The notes: generated by a model not told the origin, from the sequence alone. Positions 18,667 through 28,532 are shown, numbered from the stretch's first letter. The stretch: DNA of 64,000 nucleotides from Stenotrophomonas maltophilia D457 (GCF_000284595.1 NC_017671.1:3815001-3879000); one strand, 5' to 3'. Program-made: numbers and translations.

Positions 18667-19374
18667 TCAGGCGCTTGGCGCCAGGGTGGTTACGTGCTCG
18701 CGGTAGCCGTCCTTGGACAGGCGGTAATGCAGCTGCACGGTGTTGCCCGGCTGAGGCTGGAACGGCAGCTTCAGCTCCGCATCCGGGTACAGGCTTTTGG
18801 CAAAGTCGTGGGTCGTGCAGGCACCACTGCCGGTGCACTCGGCCAGCCCTGTGATGCCCACCCGCAAGGTCCCCACGTTGCGCAGGGTGTCGCCCTGCAG
18901 TTGCAGATCCACGCTGCCATTGGCGGGCAGCACGTTCACCAGCGCACCCCAGACCAGGCTGACGCCGACGTTGGCCTGTGCCGCCTGCTCGTCACCCTCG
19001 AGCAGGGTCCCGTCCGGTCCCCTGACACCCTCGAAGTAGACGCGGTAGGCCACTTCCTTCTCCACGCTGCGTAGCGGAATCACCCGGATCAGGCGATTGC
19101 CTCCGCCACTGAGTGCGAACTTCCCAGGGGTGATGGCGACCGCGGCATCGGCCGCCTCCATGTCCACCTCTTCCTCGCCAGCCTGGGCGGGATTCGAGAT
19201 GCGCAACAGGCGTGCCTGCACGTACTGCGGCTGGGTGGAGTGCGAGTAGACGCGGATCTGCGTACCGCGCTTGCCATCGACGGCCGCGCGCATTGGATGG
19301 ATGGAGAGGTTGGCATGTACCGGCGGCGCCAGCAGCGCGCTCAACGGCAGCAGACAGAACAACAGCTTCTTCAT
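18667..19374 (-). CDS. Periplasmic fimbrial chaperone (alpha/CS1-type)
   Basis: 235 residues with a clear signal peptide (MKKLLFCLLPLSALLAPPVHA, cleavage near residue 21). The immunoglobulin-like chaperone fold follows: NLSIHPMRAAVDG, GGGNRLIRVIPLRSVEKEVAYRVYFEGV, and VGVSLVWGALVNVLPA. It resembles CblB/CooB-type chaperones of the alternate chaperone-usher class rather than FimC/PapD. It should bind the pilin and tip adhesin in the periplasm and hand them to the usher. It follows the tip-adhesin gene by 17 bp and closes the fimbrial set pilin-usher-adhesin-chaperone. Confidence 0.88.
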   Translation of the reverse strand: MKKLLFCLLPLSALLAPPVHANLSIHPMRAAVDGKRGTQIRVYSHSTQPQYVQARLLRISNPAQAGEEEVDMEAADAAVAITPGKFALSGGGNRLIRVIPLRSVEKEVAYRVYFEGVRGPDGTLLEGDEQAAQANVGVSLVWGALVNVLPANGSVDLQLQGDTLRNVGTLRVGITGLAECTGSGACTTHDFAKSLYPDAELKLPFQPQPGNTVQLHYRLSKDGYREHVTTLAPSA

Positions 19375-19391
19375 GATGAGGCTCCGTGGGA

Positions 19392-20538
19392 TCAGGGTTT
19401 GGCGGTCGGCACGCGCAGCTCTACCGTCAGCTCGCCGTCGTAGAGACCGGGCCGCTTGCTGGCGATGGGCGTAGGCGGCGTTTCCAGCACCAGCGGCGTG
19501 GGCACGCAGTACACGGGTTGATTGATGCCCGGCAGCATCACCAGGCGCAGCTGCGCGCTGTCGATACCGCGCAGCAGCTGTTCCTCGCCGTGTTTCATGG
19601 CCAGCAGGTTTCCGCCGTACTTCAGGCCGACCTGGTAGTCCAGGCGCTGGGTGTCATCGCTGCCGCCGTCCCCGTGCCAGACTGCGAAGTCCCGTCCGGG
19701 CGGGGGCCGTGGACCGCTGTCGCGCACGGTGACGCCGAGGAACTCGCTCTGCGAGCCCACGCCGTCGTACAGGCACATGTCCACTTCCTTGTAGCCGCCG
19801 ACCATCTTGCGGATGGGGTCGTAGCGCAGGTCCATGTTGACCAGCGGTGCGATGCCGTCGAAGCCCGGGAAGTAGATCGAGATCGCGTCGTAGTCGGTGA
19901 CGGTGAAGTCGAAGTTGACGATGTACTTAGTACTTAGCCAGATGCCTTCCCGGTGGCATTCTCAGATTGAGTTCGAGACTGCCCCTCCAGCGACCGGCAA
20001 CCAAGCGGGCAATGCTGTCCCCAGCGATCGCAATGGTCAGCCCGGTACCGACTGCATAGTCACTGCCGCAAGGTCTTGAATGCGATGACCAGATCGCATA
20101 CCTGGTATCCCGAAAGTAATCGAGTGAGCATATCTGGGTGGAATCAGCCCTATAGATTGAAGCAGCGAAGTTGATCGTGCTTGGACTTCCCGTGCGCTCT
20201 TCTATCGCCCGTACCGGTATCACACTGGTTACATCGCCACTTTCTGCCTCTGTATCTTCGGTACGACACATTCCAGATGTGGGGTCACTGGCTGACTCGC
20301 ACGTCAGGTAGAGCTTTCCGTACTGCTTACTCAGATCTATGTCGTACGCGATCAAAGTCTTGGGCGCCAGAATCTCGATGTCACCGGGCATCGCCGAGCG
20401 ATCCCATCCCATGTTGATGTCACGGATAATCACACCGGCCGGCGGATCCGTATCAGGTGGACGTTGCGCCCACGCCCGTGGCATCACCAGAACCGGCGCA
20501 CACACCAGCATCAACACACACATCCAACGCCGGCTCAT
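19392..20538 (-). pseudogene. CS1/Cbl-type fimbrial tip adhesin, frameshifted by a 7-bp duplication
   Basis: Starts at ATG 20538, overlapping the usher stop (ATGA), with a signal peptide (RRWMCVLMLVCAPVLVMPRAWA). The first frame runs about 203 codons and stops at TAA 19927-19929. A second frame continues from about 19926 to 19392 (YIVNFDFTVTDYDAISIYFPG ... LTVELRVPTAKP). At the junction the plus strand reads gtactta twice (19923-19929 and 19930-19936). Removing one copy gives RHLAKYIVNFDF and a single 379-residue protein, the size expected for a CooD/CblD-type minor tip pilin. The lectin-like N-terminal half is visibly AT-richer than its surroundings. The lesion could be fixed or a slipped-strand switch. 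Confidence 0.85.
19923..19936. repeat. 7-bp tandem duplication (gtactta)x2 causing the adhesin frameshift
   Basis: Two perfect adjacent copies of gtactta. The distance between codon positions of the two frames (20538 to 19835) is 703 bp, and 703 minus 7 is divisible by three, so loss of one copy restores the frame exactly. Confidence 0.9.
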
Positions 20539-23261
20539 GGCGTACCTCCTGCAGCAGCGGTCTGGGGCGTGGCGGCAATCAACGCGCGTTCCTGCAGCAG
20601 GCGGGTCACGCGGGCCTGCTGGCGGATCTCGGGCGGCAGCTGGGCCACGGCCAGCGGCTCGCAGTGCACGGCGCCGACCAGCAGCACCACCTGGCGGCGC
20701 TCGCGCACCAGCAGCGGGCAATGCAGCAGGCGGTCGTCCTGCAGCAGGTACAGCGTTGTTTCGCGACGCGGGAAATCGGCAACGAAGCTGCCGTTGGCAC
20801 TGGTGCCGGGCACCGGCGCGTTGAGGATGCGGGCGCCGCCCAGCGGCGACCCGGCAAGGTCCTTGGCGTTGCCAATGAAGGTGTAAGTCACTTCGATCGG
20901 CACCGGCATGCGCATCAGCTTGCCGGGGGTGAGGAACATCGGCCGTGCACCGCCCACGCCGGTTACGCGGATCGCGGCGACGCTGTCCAGCGTGCTGGCG
21001 TCCTGCACTTCGGCGCGCTGCGACTGATAGGCCTGCAGCGGCAGCAGCCGGCGCTCGCCGATCTGCAGACGCTGTCGGCGCAGTCCCCCCACCTGCAATT
21101 CCGCGGCCACGCCATGCAGGTCGGCATCGTCGAAACCGTCCACCTGCACGGCCAGGCCGGCCTCGGCGCCGTTGGCACCGCTCCAGTAGAAACCACGACG
21201 GCCCAGTGCGAAGCCGGAGCTGTGGCTGCCGCTGTAGCCGGTCTCGCCACGCCCGCGCTGCTGATAGTGCGCGATGCTGGCGGCGGTGTTGCCGATGCCG
21301 TTCTGCAGCTGGCCGCTCAGCGAGGCGCTGTAACGGTCAGTGTTGTTGCCGCGCAGTTCGGCGTTCAGCTCCCGATAGTGCGTGTCCCGGTCCTGGCGCA
21401 GGCTCTGGCCCACGCTGTAGTCGATGGCCGGGCGCTGATGCTGCGGCTGGCGCACGTCCACCGCGTAGCGGCGCTGGCCGCTGCTGTCATGGTTACGCTG
21501 CAGGCGGGTCAGGCTGAGGTTGAAGTAGATGCCACGGTCACGCTCGTTGCTGCCGCGCACGCTGTCGGTGCTGCGCTGCTGCCATAGCCCCACGCGCGTG
21601 GACACGCTGAAGTCCTGCCAGCGGTGGCTGCGGCTGAAGCTGGCCTGCCAGGTCCGGCTGAGCACGGGCTCGCGGCGCGGCTCCAGCGGACCGGGCGGCA
21701 GCAAGGGATCCAGCCCGAACAACGGGTCCTGCTCGAACCCGGGCCGATGCCAGCCGGTGCGCCAGGTCTGGCGCCGGGTGTAGCCCACGTAGACGTTGCC
21801 GCCGGCCAGCGGCAGCGATACCGAGCCGCTGAGTGAGTTGGTGCAGCCCAGCTGGTCGCGCGCATCGGCCTCGAACTGGCAGGCCTTGCCGCGCATGCGC
21901 TGCTGGTAGAGATTCCACGATGCCTTGCGCCGGTATGACAGCTGGTGCTGCTGACCATTGCTACCATCGCTTCCACGCATGCCGCTGAGCGAGGCGCGCA
22001 TTTCCTGGGTGGCCAGCACGCGGCGCAGGTCCAGGCGCAGCTCGCCGTAGCTGTGGCCGCCGAGGTTGGCGGCACCCGCGGTAAGTGCGGCATCGCGGCC
22101 CAGCGGCACGCGCACGCCGGCCATCGCCACACTTTCACCATCAAAGCGATCACTGCGGCGCTCGTTGCGGCGGCCGCCCTGCACGAACCACTGCCACTGG
22201 CTGTTGGTCCAGTCGCCGCCCTTGTCGAACGGTGCCTCCTCGGTGCGCACCAGTACACCATCTTCGTAGATGCGCATGCGCACCAGGTAGTTGCCGAAGG
22301 GGAAATTGCGGGTGTCGATCTGGTTGATGCCGGCCTGCAGGTAGAAGGTCTGCAGCAGCCGCTCGCCGTCGAACACGTCGACGCGTGCATCGCGCGCCAG
22401 CAGCACGGTCAGCGGCGTGGCCTGCACGGCGGCATCGGTGTCCACATAGGCCTGGGTGGTACCCACGCGCGCGCCCTGGAAACGGTCCAGCGGCAGCATG
22501 CTGAAACTGAAGGTGCCGCCCTGCGGGCTGGACAGGTTGCGGCGGTCCATACGCCCGGCCTGCAGGTAGTGCGCCTGGCCCAGGTCATGGCGGTAATAGA
22601 CGTTGTCGAACTGGAAGTCGTCGTCGCTTCGGCTGCGGTAGCGTTGCTGGGTGTAGTACCAGTCGGCGGACAGGTGAGCGCGATCAAACAGTCCCAGCGT
22701 GCCTACGCCGCGCGCGGACAGCGCCTGATGGTCGCGGCCGCCGCTGACGTTGAGCGTCTGCTGGTGCAGGAAGGCGTTTTCGGCGTTGGCCGTGACTGTG
22801 TGGTAGCGCTCGGCGGCCGGCTCGCCGGGAATCCACTGCCGCGCCACGAACAGGCGCACCGCACCCTCGCCTTCGTCATACAGCGCGCGCGCGACGGCGG
22901 GATCGTCCGGTGGGTCAAGATAGCCGCAACCGGCCGTGGCGCCGCCAAAGCGGCACGCCAGGTGGCTGTTGCGCGGCAGCGGCTGCGACAACGCCGGCAG
23001 CAGCGCCGCCTGCGCTTCGGCAGGCAGGGCCAGCGCCTGCAGCACGCGCGCGGGGTCTTCCAGCTGCACGTGCTCCAGGGTCACGCGCACCGGCGACAGC
23101 CCGGCCGAGCGGCCGAACAGCTAGATGTCGAGTTGTTCGGTCTGGCCTTCGACCAGATCCTCGAAGCCGGCGGGGACGCCGTGGGCTGCGACCAGAGGAG
23201 CAGCCAGTGCCAGGGCGAGCGCGACCGCCAGCCGGGTAACGGCGGGGGCGTGTGGGGTCAT
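20535..23261 (-). pseudogene. Outer-membrane fimbrial usher (CS1/Cbl-type), interrupted by an amber codon
   Basis: The natural start is ATG 23261, with a signal peptide (RLAVALALALAAPLVAAHG). The frame reads FEDLVEGQTEQLDI, then TAG at 23123-23121 (codon 47), then LFGRSAGLSPVRVTLEHV and an uninterrupted 850-residue remainder. Read through, the protein has 908 codons plus stop, a normal usher length. The remainder has usher-type features: plug/barrel region (NFPFGNYLVRMRIYEDGVLVRTEE), repeated beta-barrel strands, and a C-terminal region (GTSANGSFVADFPRRETTLYLL). A restart at the GTG at 23090 would lack the signal peptide and could not reach the outer membrane. One base change (TAC to TAG) would explain the lesion. 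Confidence 0.85.
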
Positions 23262-23321
23262 TGGGGGTACCGCTGGAGTAGCGGCCGGCCCGGGGTGCGG
23301 GCCGGCGCGGGAAGCCGTGGA

Positions 23322-23819
23322 TCAGGGCTTCTGGTTCATGACGATGTAGACCATGCCTTCGTAGCGGCCGTTGACCGTAAGCGGGCCGCCTGCACCCGCC
23401 TGGGCGATGGTCAGGGGCATCGAGATGGAGGCACCCGGCGTCGAGCTGGCGCCGTTGAACAGGTCAGCCGCCTTGAACTCGGTGACCGCAGTGGTCAGCG
23501 CGTCGGTATTCAGGCTGACGGCCAGCGGCACGCGCGTGGCGCCATTGAGCAGCACCGGATCGTGGCCGAGGCGAACTTCGATGTCCTTATCGATATCGTT
23601 GGAGTGGATGCGCACCTGCTGCGTCGACGGCAGCAGGCCGCGCAGCGGATCGTGGGTCATCTGCACGGTATCCGGCAGCGGGGTGCCGTCCTCGAGCAGC
23701 AACGCCAGGGTCGGGTCGACGTCGGCGTAGACGGTGATCTTGGTTTCCAGCGCGTGCGCGGACAGCGAAGCAGTGGCCAGCGCTGCAGCGAGCGCGGCCT
23801 TCTTGATAATGGCGTGCAT
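23322..23819 (-). CDS. CS1/CblA-type major fimbrial pilin
   Basis: 165 residues from ATG 23819. A signal peptide (MHAIIKKAALAAALATASLS, cleavage after SAHA near residue 24) precedes a mature protein starting LETKITVYADVDPTLALLLE. That is the hallmark N-terminus of CS1-family pilins (CooA, CblA), in which the N-terminal strand is donated to the next subunit. Further family features are PLAVSLNTDAL and the terminal YEGMVYIVMNQKP. The subunit frame is intact although the usher and tip adhesin genes downstream are broken. It is the first gene of the fimbrial operon; an AT-rich region upstream probably carries the promoter. Confidence 0.92.
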   Translation of the reverse strand: MHAIIKKAALAAALATASLSAHALETKITVYADVDPTLALLLEDGTPLPDTVQMTHDPLRGLLPSTQQVRIHSNDIDKDIEVRLGHDPVLLNGATRVPLAVSLNTDALTTAVTEFKAADLFNGASSTPGASISMPLTIAQAGAGGPLTVNGRYEGMVYIVMNQKP

Positions 23820-24036
23820 GGTTGTCTCTCTCGGACAAGGGGGAATTTGAAAGCTCCCCTCCCCAAGGAGAAAAGGGAGGGAAGCGCCGCCCGCGGGGAT
23901 GGGTGCGGGCGACGGAGAGAATGTTAGAAATCCATTGCCATGCAGGCCATTCAAGCATTCCTAAAACGTTGAACGTTAAGGAGAATTTTTGAAGGCGCTC
24001 TATGTTTGAGGGTTATGCAATTTCCCTCACTGTTTG

Positions 24037-24059
24037 AATGCAATAAACCTCATTGCATT
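24037..24059. promoter_or_regulatory. Perfect inverted repeat upstream of the pilin gene
   Basis: AATGCAAT and ATTGCATT separated by 7 bp in a notably AT-rich patch (about 23925-24062), roughly 220 bp before the pilin start. The form suits a dimeric regulator or a binding site for a nucleoid protein. No regulator gene is adjacent and no promoter pair was assigned with confidence. Confidence 0.35.
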
Positions 24060-24065
24060 GCGTTT

Positions 24066-24119
24066 GTAGAGTCGGGCATGGCTCGACTCTACTGTGGGGC
24101 ATCCACGCGTGGCGTGGAT
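24066..24119. repeat. SMAG element plus adjacent short palindrome
   Basis: gtagagtcgggcatggctcg begins a SMAG copy at 24066-24092 with GTAG at both ends in inverted orientation. It is followed at 24101-24119 by a perfect stem atccacgc/gcgtggat, of the type also seen near gltA, spoT and recG. A second hairpin, catcaggccgcc/ggcggcctgatg (24131-24158), lies just before the small peptide gene stop. Confidence 0.8.
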
Positions 24120-24130
24120 CTGCGGGATGG

Positions 24131-24158
24131 CATCAGGCCGCCTTTCGGCGGCCTGATG
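24131..24158 (-). terminator. Strong hairpin after the 23-residue peptide gene
   Basis: A 12-bp perfect stem (catcaggccgcc / ggcggcctgatg) with a TTTC/GAAA tetraloop, 22 bp beyond the stop of the small gene. There is no clear T tract on the - strand, so termination efficiency is uncertain. Confidence 0.5.
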
Positions 24159-24179
24159 ACACGGCGCGGTGGTGCGCGA

Positions 24180-24251
24180 TCAGAAGAAGATCGCGTACAG
24201 GATCAGCAGCGGAATCGGCACGCCCAGCAACCAGAGCAGAATCATCTTCAT
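24180..24251 (-). CDS. Very small membrane peptide (23 aa)
   Basis: A 23-residue frame that is almost entirely one membrane helix: it begins MKMILLWLLGVPIPLLIL and ends YAIFF. AAGGAGA lies 6-7 bp before the ATG at 24251, which is one of the clearest ribosome-binding sites in the window. The LLGVPIP motif recurs in small proteobacterial membrane peptides that I remember as unnamed. It lies between a membrane-protein gene (28 bp upstream on the same strand) and a strong hairpin, so it probably forms the end of a two-gene unit. Function unknown; a modulator of a membrane partner is a guess. Confidence 0.7.
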   Translation of the reverse strand: MKMILLWLLGVPIPLLILYAIFF

Positions 24252-24279
24252 GGCAGGTCTCCTTGCATGGAAGGGTGGA

Positions 24280-25344
24280 TTACAGGTCGCGGCGGCGGCC
24301 GCCCCAGGTGGCGCTGAGGCTGGCGAAGAACGCGCCGATCAGCAGGGTGATGAAGAGCCACAATGCGGCGTAGGCGGTCGCCTTCCGCGCATCGTCGGCA
24401 GCCTGCTTGGCGGTATTCCTGGCCTTCTCCAGCGCTGCACGCATGCGCGTCTGCACATCGGTCACGCGGGCCTGCGCTTCAGCCGGGCTCATCCCGGTAT
24501 CGCGCGCGATCAGCTGTGACAGATACTGGGTATCGGCCGGATCCAGGCCTTCCCCCTGCAGGCTGTTGACGATGATGCGGTTCACTTCGGCACGCACTTC
24601 GCGGCGATCGCCGATCGGACCGTTGCCCGGCGCCGGTCGCGGCGGTGGGGCCATGCGCGCGTCGCGCGGACCGGCGCCCGCTGCCGGCGGTGGCGCGGCA
24701 TCCGGGTCCATCGGTGCGCCCGGCGGCGGCGCTGCGGGATCGGCCTGCCCTGCGTGGGTCGTGCTGCGGAACAGCGCATCCACCCAATAGTCGAGGTCGC
24801 CTTCCGGTGCAGCCGCCACAGCGCCGCTGGCACCGGCTGCAGCCACGCCGACGGTGGACGCAGCGGCACCGGCAGTGGCGCCGGCCACCTTTGCGCCCGC
24901 ACCCAGCACGCCACCGATGGCCGACGTCAGCAGGCCCGCGGTCAGCAGCGTGGCCACCGCCCACGACACGAAGCCGTGCGCGGTGTCGCGGAAGTACGTT
25001 TCGTCGCCGTGGATCTGCGTCCACTTGGTACGCAGGCGACCCGCCAGATAGCCACCCAGGCCGGAAGCGGCCAGCGCGGTGAAGGTGAGCCAGGCGATGC
25101 TGGACCAGCCGAAGGTTTCCTTGCTGACGCCTTCGAACGACCAGGGCGACACCGACGACAACCCCAGGCCCACGCCGAGGATCAGCAGGATGAGAGAGAG
25201 CGCAGCGGCGGCGGCGGCGCCAGCGAAGATGGCTCCCCACGACACCGCGCTTTCGCTGGCGGGAGGAACGATGGGGGCAGTGACGACAGCGGCGACGTCA
25301 GCGCCGAGCGGGCCGCGCTCGGGTGGGTCGAATCGGGTACTCAT
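24280..25344 (-). CDS. Conserved polytopic membrane protein
   Basis: 354 residues. Three hydrophobic N-terminal segments are visible: WGAIFAGAAAAAALSLILLILGVGLGL, IAWLTFTALAASGLGGYLAGRL, and WAVATLLTAGLLTSAIGGVLGA. A long Pro/Gly/Ala linker (residues 200-250), a charged helical stretch (AEAQARVTDVQTRMRAALEKARNTA) and a final helix (YAALWLFITLLIGAFFASL) follow. Similar proteins occur in many proteobacteria and are sometimes labelled PhnA-like without evidence. I do not assign a function. The gene precedes the 23-residue membrane peptide by 28 bp. Confidence 0.75.
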   Translation of the reverse strand: MSTRFDPPERGPLGADVAAVVTAPIVPPASESAVSWGAIFAGAAAAAALSLILLILGVGLGLSSVSPWSFEGVSKETFGWSSIAWLTFTALAASGLGGYLAGRLRTKWTQIHGDETYFRDTAHGFVSWAVATLLTAGLLTSAIGGVLGAGAKVAGATAGAAASTVGVAAAGASGAVAAAPEGDLDYWVDALFRSTTHAGQADPAAPPPGAPMDPDAAPPPAAGAGPRDARMAPPPRPAPGNGPIGDRREVRAEVNRIIVNSLQGEGLDPADTQYLSQLIARDTGMSPAEAQARVTDVQTRMRAALEKARNTAKQAADDARKATAYAALWLFITLLIGAFFASLSATWGGRRRDL

Positions 25345-25459
25345 CGGGATGGACGCTCCATTTCAGGTGCTGCGGATGCAGCTGGCGTCCTGAGGCTGCG
25401 CGAGCGCTTGTGAAGCTGGTGAGACCCCTGAATCACGCGGTCTTGTCGCGTTGAAGAGC

Positions 25460-25483
25460 GTGCCAACCAAGGTTGGCACCTAC
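25460..25483. repeat. SMAG element, tgccaacc stem type
   Basis: gtgccaaccaaggttggcac followed by ctac, so the GTAG end is on the - strand. Part of a repeat-filled 344-bp gap (25345-25688) between a membrane-protein gene and gltA; a half copy (gtgccaaccaa) lies at 25531. No gene is seen in the gap. Confidence 0.8.
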
Positions 25484-25557
25484 CAAAGGCGGGAACGCGG
25501 TAACTCCATGCCACGCGTGGATGGGGGAGCGTGCCAACCAAGGGCGGGAACAAGTGG

Positions 25558-25623
25558 ATCCACGCCATGCGTGGATGGTTTTTCGCGAGTGTCGAAAGCG
25601 TGCCAACCTTGGTTGGCACCCAC
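25558..25623. repeat. Pair of short palindromes before the gltA terminator
   Basis: 25558-25576 is atccacgc/gcgtggat around a 3-base loop, and 25600-25623 is gtgccaaccttggttggcac followed by ccac. The same two stem types also occur near 24101 and 11691. Confidence 0.75.
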
Positions 25624-25634
25624 CAGGGCGGCGG

Positions 25635-25664
25635 AAAAAAAACGCCCCGCGCATGCGGGGCGTT
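25635..25664 (-). terminator. Rho-independent terminator after gltA
   Basis: Perfect stem aacgccccgc / gcggggcgtt with a GCAT loop at 25641-25664. On the - strand it is followed by a run of eight T. It lies 24 bp beyond the gltA stop. Confidence 0.92.
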
Positions 25665-25688
25665 CTCGGCACAACCTACGCGGGGCGA

Positions 25689-26966
<1,278 letters not shown>

Positions 26967-27055
26967 TGTGTGCGCTCCTTCATGGGAAGGCGCCTGCCCA
27001 AGCGCATTGGTCAGGCACGTGAATGACGTCCTCGGCCTGTGCCGGGGATCATGCC

Positions 27056-27061
27056 ATTATC
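27056..27061 (-). promoter_or_regulatory. Candidate -10 box for gltA
   Basis: GATAAT on the - strand, 90 bp upstream of the gltA ATG. No good -35 is seen at 16-18 bp. The gap 26967-27262 shows no gene. Confidence 0.3.
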
Positions 27062-27217
27062 GCACAGCAGCATTTGCCCGGCGCTAGACAGAAGTCGTAG
27101 ACGGCAGGCGGCCAGAACCCGGCCAGCAAGCGGCCCGGATCGGCAAAAGCGTTGTCACACGAACGCAGTGTTCTGTCCATCCAAACGCCCGTTGGGTAGG
27201 CGTTGGGGAAAAACAAA

Positions 27218-27240
27218 CGGCCGCGCAGAGCGCGGCCGTC
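27218..27240 (-). terminator. Rho-independent terminator after rpmE2
   Basis: Perfect 10-bp stem acggccgcgc / gcgcggccgt with a 3-base loop; on the - strand it runs into GTTTGTTTTTC. It lies 22 bp after the rpmE2 stop. Confidence 0.85.
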
Positions 27241-27262
27241 GGTTCGAAGCTGGATCGACAGA

Positions 27263-27505
27263 TCAGCGCGCGTAGCGCTTCTGGAACTTGTCGATACGGC
27301 CCGAGGTGTCGATGACCTTGTGCTTGCCCGTGTAGAACGGGTGCGAAGCCGAGGAAATTTCAACCTTCACCAGCGGGTAGTCGTTGCCGTCTTCCCACTT
27401 GATGGTTTCCTTCGTCGCCATGGTCGAGCGGGTCAGGATCTTGAAATCGGAGGTGACGTCATGGAAGACGACGTCGCGGTAGTTCGGATGGATATCGGCC
27501 TTCAT
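27263..27505 (-). CDS. rpmE2: 50S ribosomal protein L31 type B
   Basis: 80 residues. The conserved L31 core is present (MKADIHPNYRDVVFHD; SSASHPFYTGKHKVIDTSGRIDKF). It lacks the CxxC zinc ligands of type A L31, so it is the zinc-independent paralogue, called YkgM or RpmE2. In many bacteria that paralogue is induced by zinc limitation through Zur. I did not find a clear Zur-type palindrome upstream. It lies alone between gltA and a nucleoside hydrolase gene. Confidence 0.95.
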   Translation of the reverse strand: MKADIHPNYRDVVFHDVTSDFKILTRSTMATKETIKWEDGNDYPLVKVEISSASHPFYTGKHKVIDTSGRIDKFQKRYAR

Positions 27506-27593
27506 GGGCTCACACCGTAAATGGGCTGGTGGTCAAGAGCGGCATTATAAGCACCGGTTGCCGCCCGGGGCAACCGGTGCCGGTCAATCGGCT

Positions 27594-28532
27594 TCAGTCC
27601 GCGCCCAGGGCCTGGCGTACCAGGGTCTCGAAACGCTGCTGGTCGTAGGCCATCAGCAGATCGCAGTTGTCCGGCTGGCCGGTCTGGCGGTTCCAGTCGA
27701 CGATGGTGGCGCCGCGGCTGAACGTGCCATTCAGCTCCACGTTCAGCGGACGCGACTCGACCCGCAGCTGCCCTTCCGGGTTCAGTGCCCAGGCCATGGC
27801 AACCGCGTCGGCGGTGTACCAGCGGCCGCCCTTGCTGTCTTCGGACAGCCCACGGGTCTTGCGCGAGATCAGCTCGTAGAAGCGGGCACGATCGGAGTCG
27901 GCCTGCAGCCACTTCTCGGCTTCCTCCAGCGGCAGGCCATGGGCGACGGTGGCCTCCCAGTCCGACACCAGCAGGTGCTTGAACGAGGTGAACACCACAT
28001 GCGCGGCTTCCGGGTCGAAGGCGATGTTGAATTCGGCTGCCGGGGTGATGTTGCCGTGGCAGGTGACCGCGCCGCCCATCACCACGATGCGCTTGATGCG
28101 CTGGGGCAGGGTCGGGTCCAGCTTCAGTGCCAGCGCGAGGTTGGTCAGCGGGCCAAGCATCACCAGCATCAGTTCGCCGGCATGCGCGTGCGACAGGCGC
28201 AGGATGGCCAGCGCAGCATGCTCGGCTTCGGCCTGGCGGCTCGGCGGCGGCAGGTTCACGTCGCCATAGCCATCACGGCCATGCACGTGGGCAGCGTCTA
28301 CGGAAGGATGCAGCAGCGGATCCGGGCTGCCGGCAAACACCGGCACGTCGGTGCGGCCGACGATGTCGCAGAGCTTGAGGGCGTTGCGGACGGTGTACTG
28401 CAGGCCGACATTGCCGGCGGCGATGGTCAGGGCGACCACGTCATGCCGTTCATCGGCAAAGGCCATCAGCAGGGCCAGGGCGTCGTCCACACCGGGGTCG
28501 GTGTCGATCAACAGGGGGATCTTGTGGGTCAT
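27594..28532 (-). CDS. Inosine-uridine-type nucleoside hydrolase
   Basis: 312 residues. The N-terminus has the calcium-binding signature LLIDTDPGVDDALAL. Other family positions are the conserved glycine/leucine stretch LVMLGPLTNLALAL, VVMGGAVTCHGNITPAAEFNIAFDPEAA, and a late TADAVAMAWAL. These enzymes cleave the N-glycosidic bond of ribonucleosides to release base plus ribose for salvage. Substrate preference cannot be told. Single gene, with a SMAG-rich gap upstream and 88 bp to rpmE2 downstream. Confidence 0.92.
   Translation of the reverse strand: MTHKIPLLIDTDPGVDDALALLMAFADERHDVVALTIAAGNVGLQYTVRNALKLCDIVGRTDVPVFAGSPDPLLHPSVDAAHVHGRDGYGDVNLPPPSRQAEAEHAALAILRLSHAHAGELMLVMLGPLTNLALALKLDPTLPQRIKRIVVMGGAVTCHGNITPAAEFNIAFDPEAAHVVFTSFKHLLVSDWEATVAHGLPLEEAEKWLQADSDRARFYELISRKTRGLSEDSKGGRWYTADAVAMAWALNPEGQLRVESRPLNVELNGTFSRGATIVDWNRQTGQPDNCDLLMAYDQQRFETLVRQALGAD

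Noticed and set aside
23090..23092. GTG at 23090 as the true start of the usher
   Set aside because: It lies downstream of the amber codon and would give a protein without a signal peptide, which cannot be exported.
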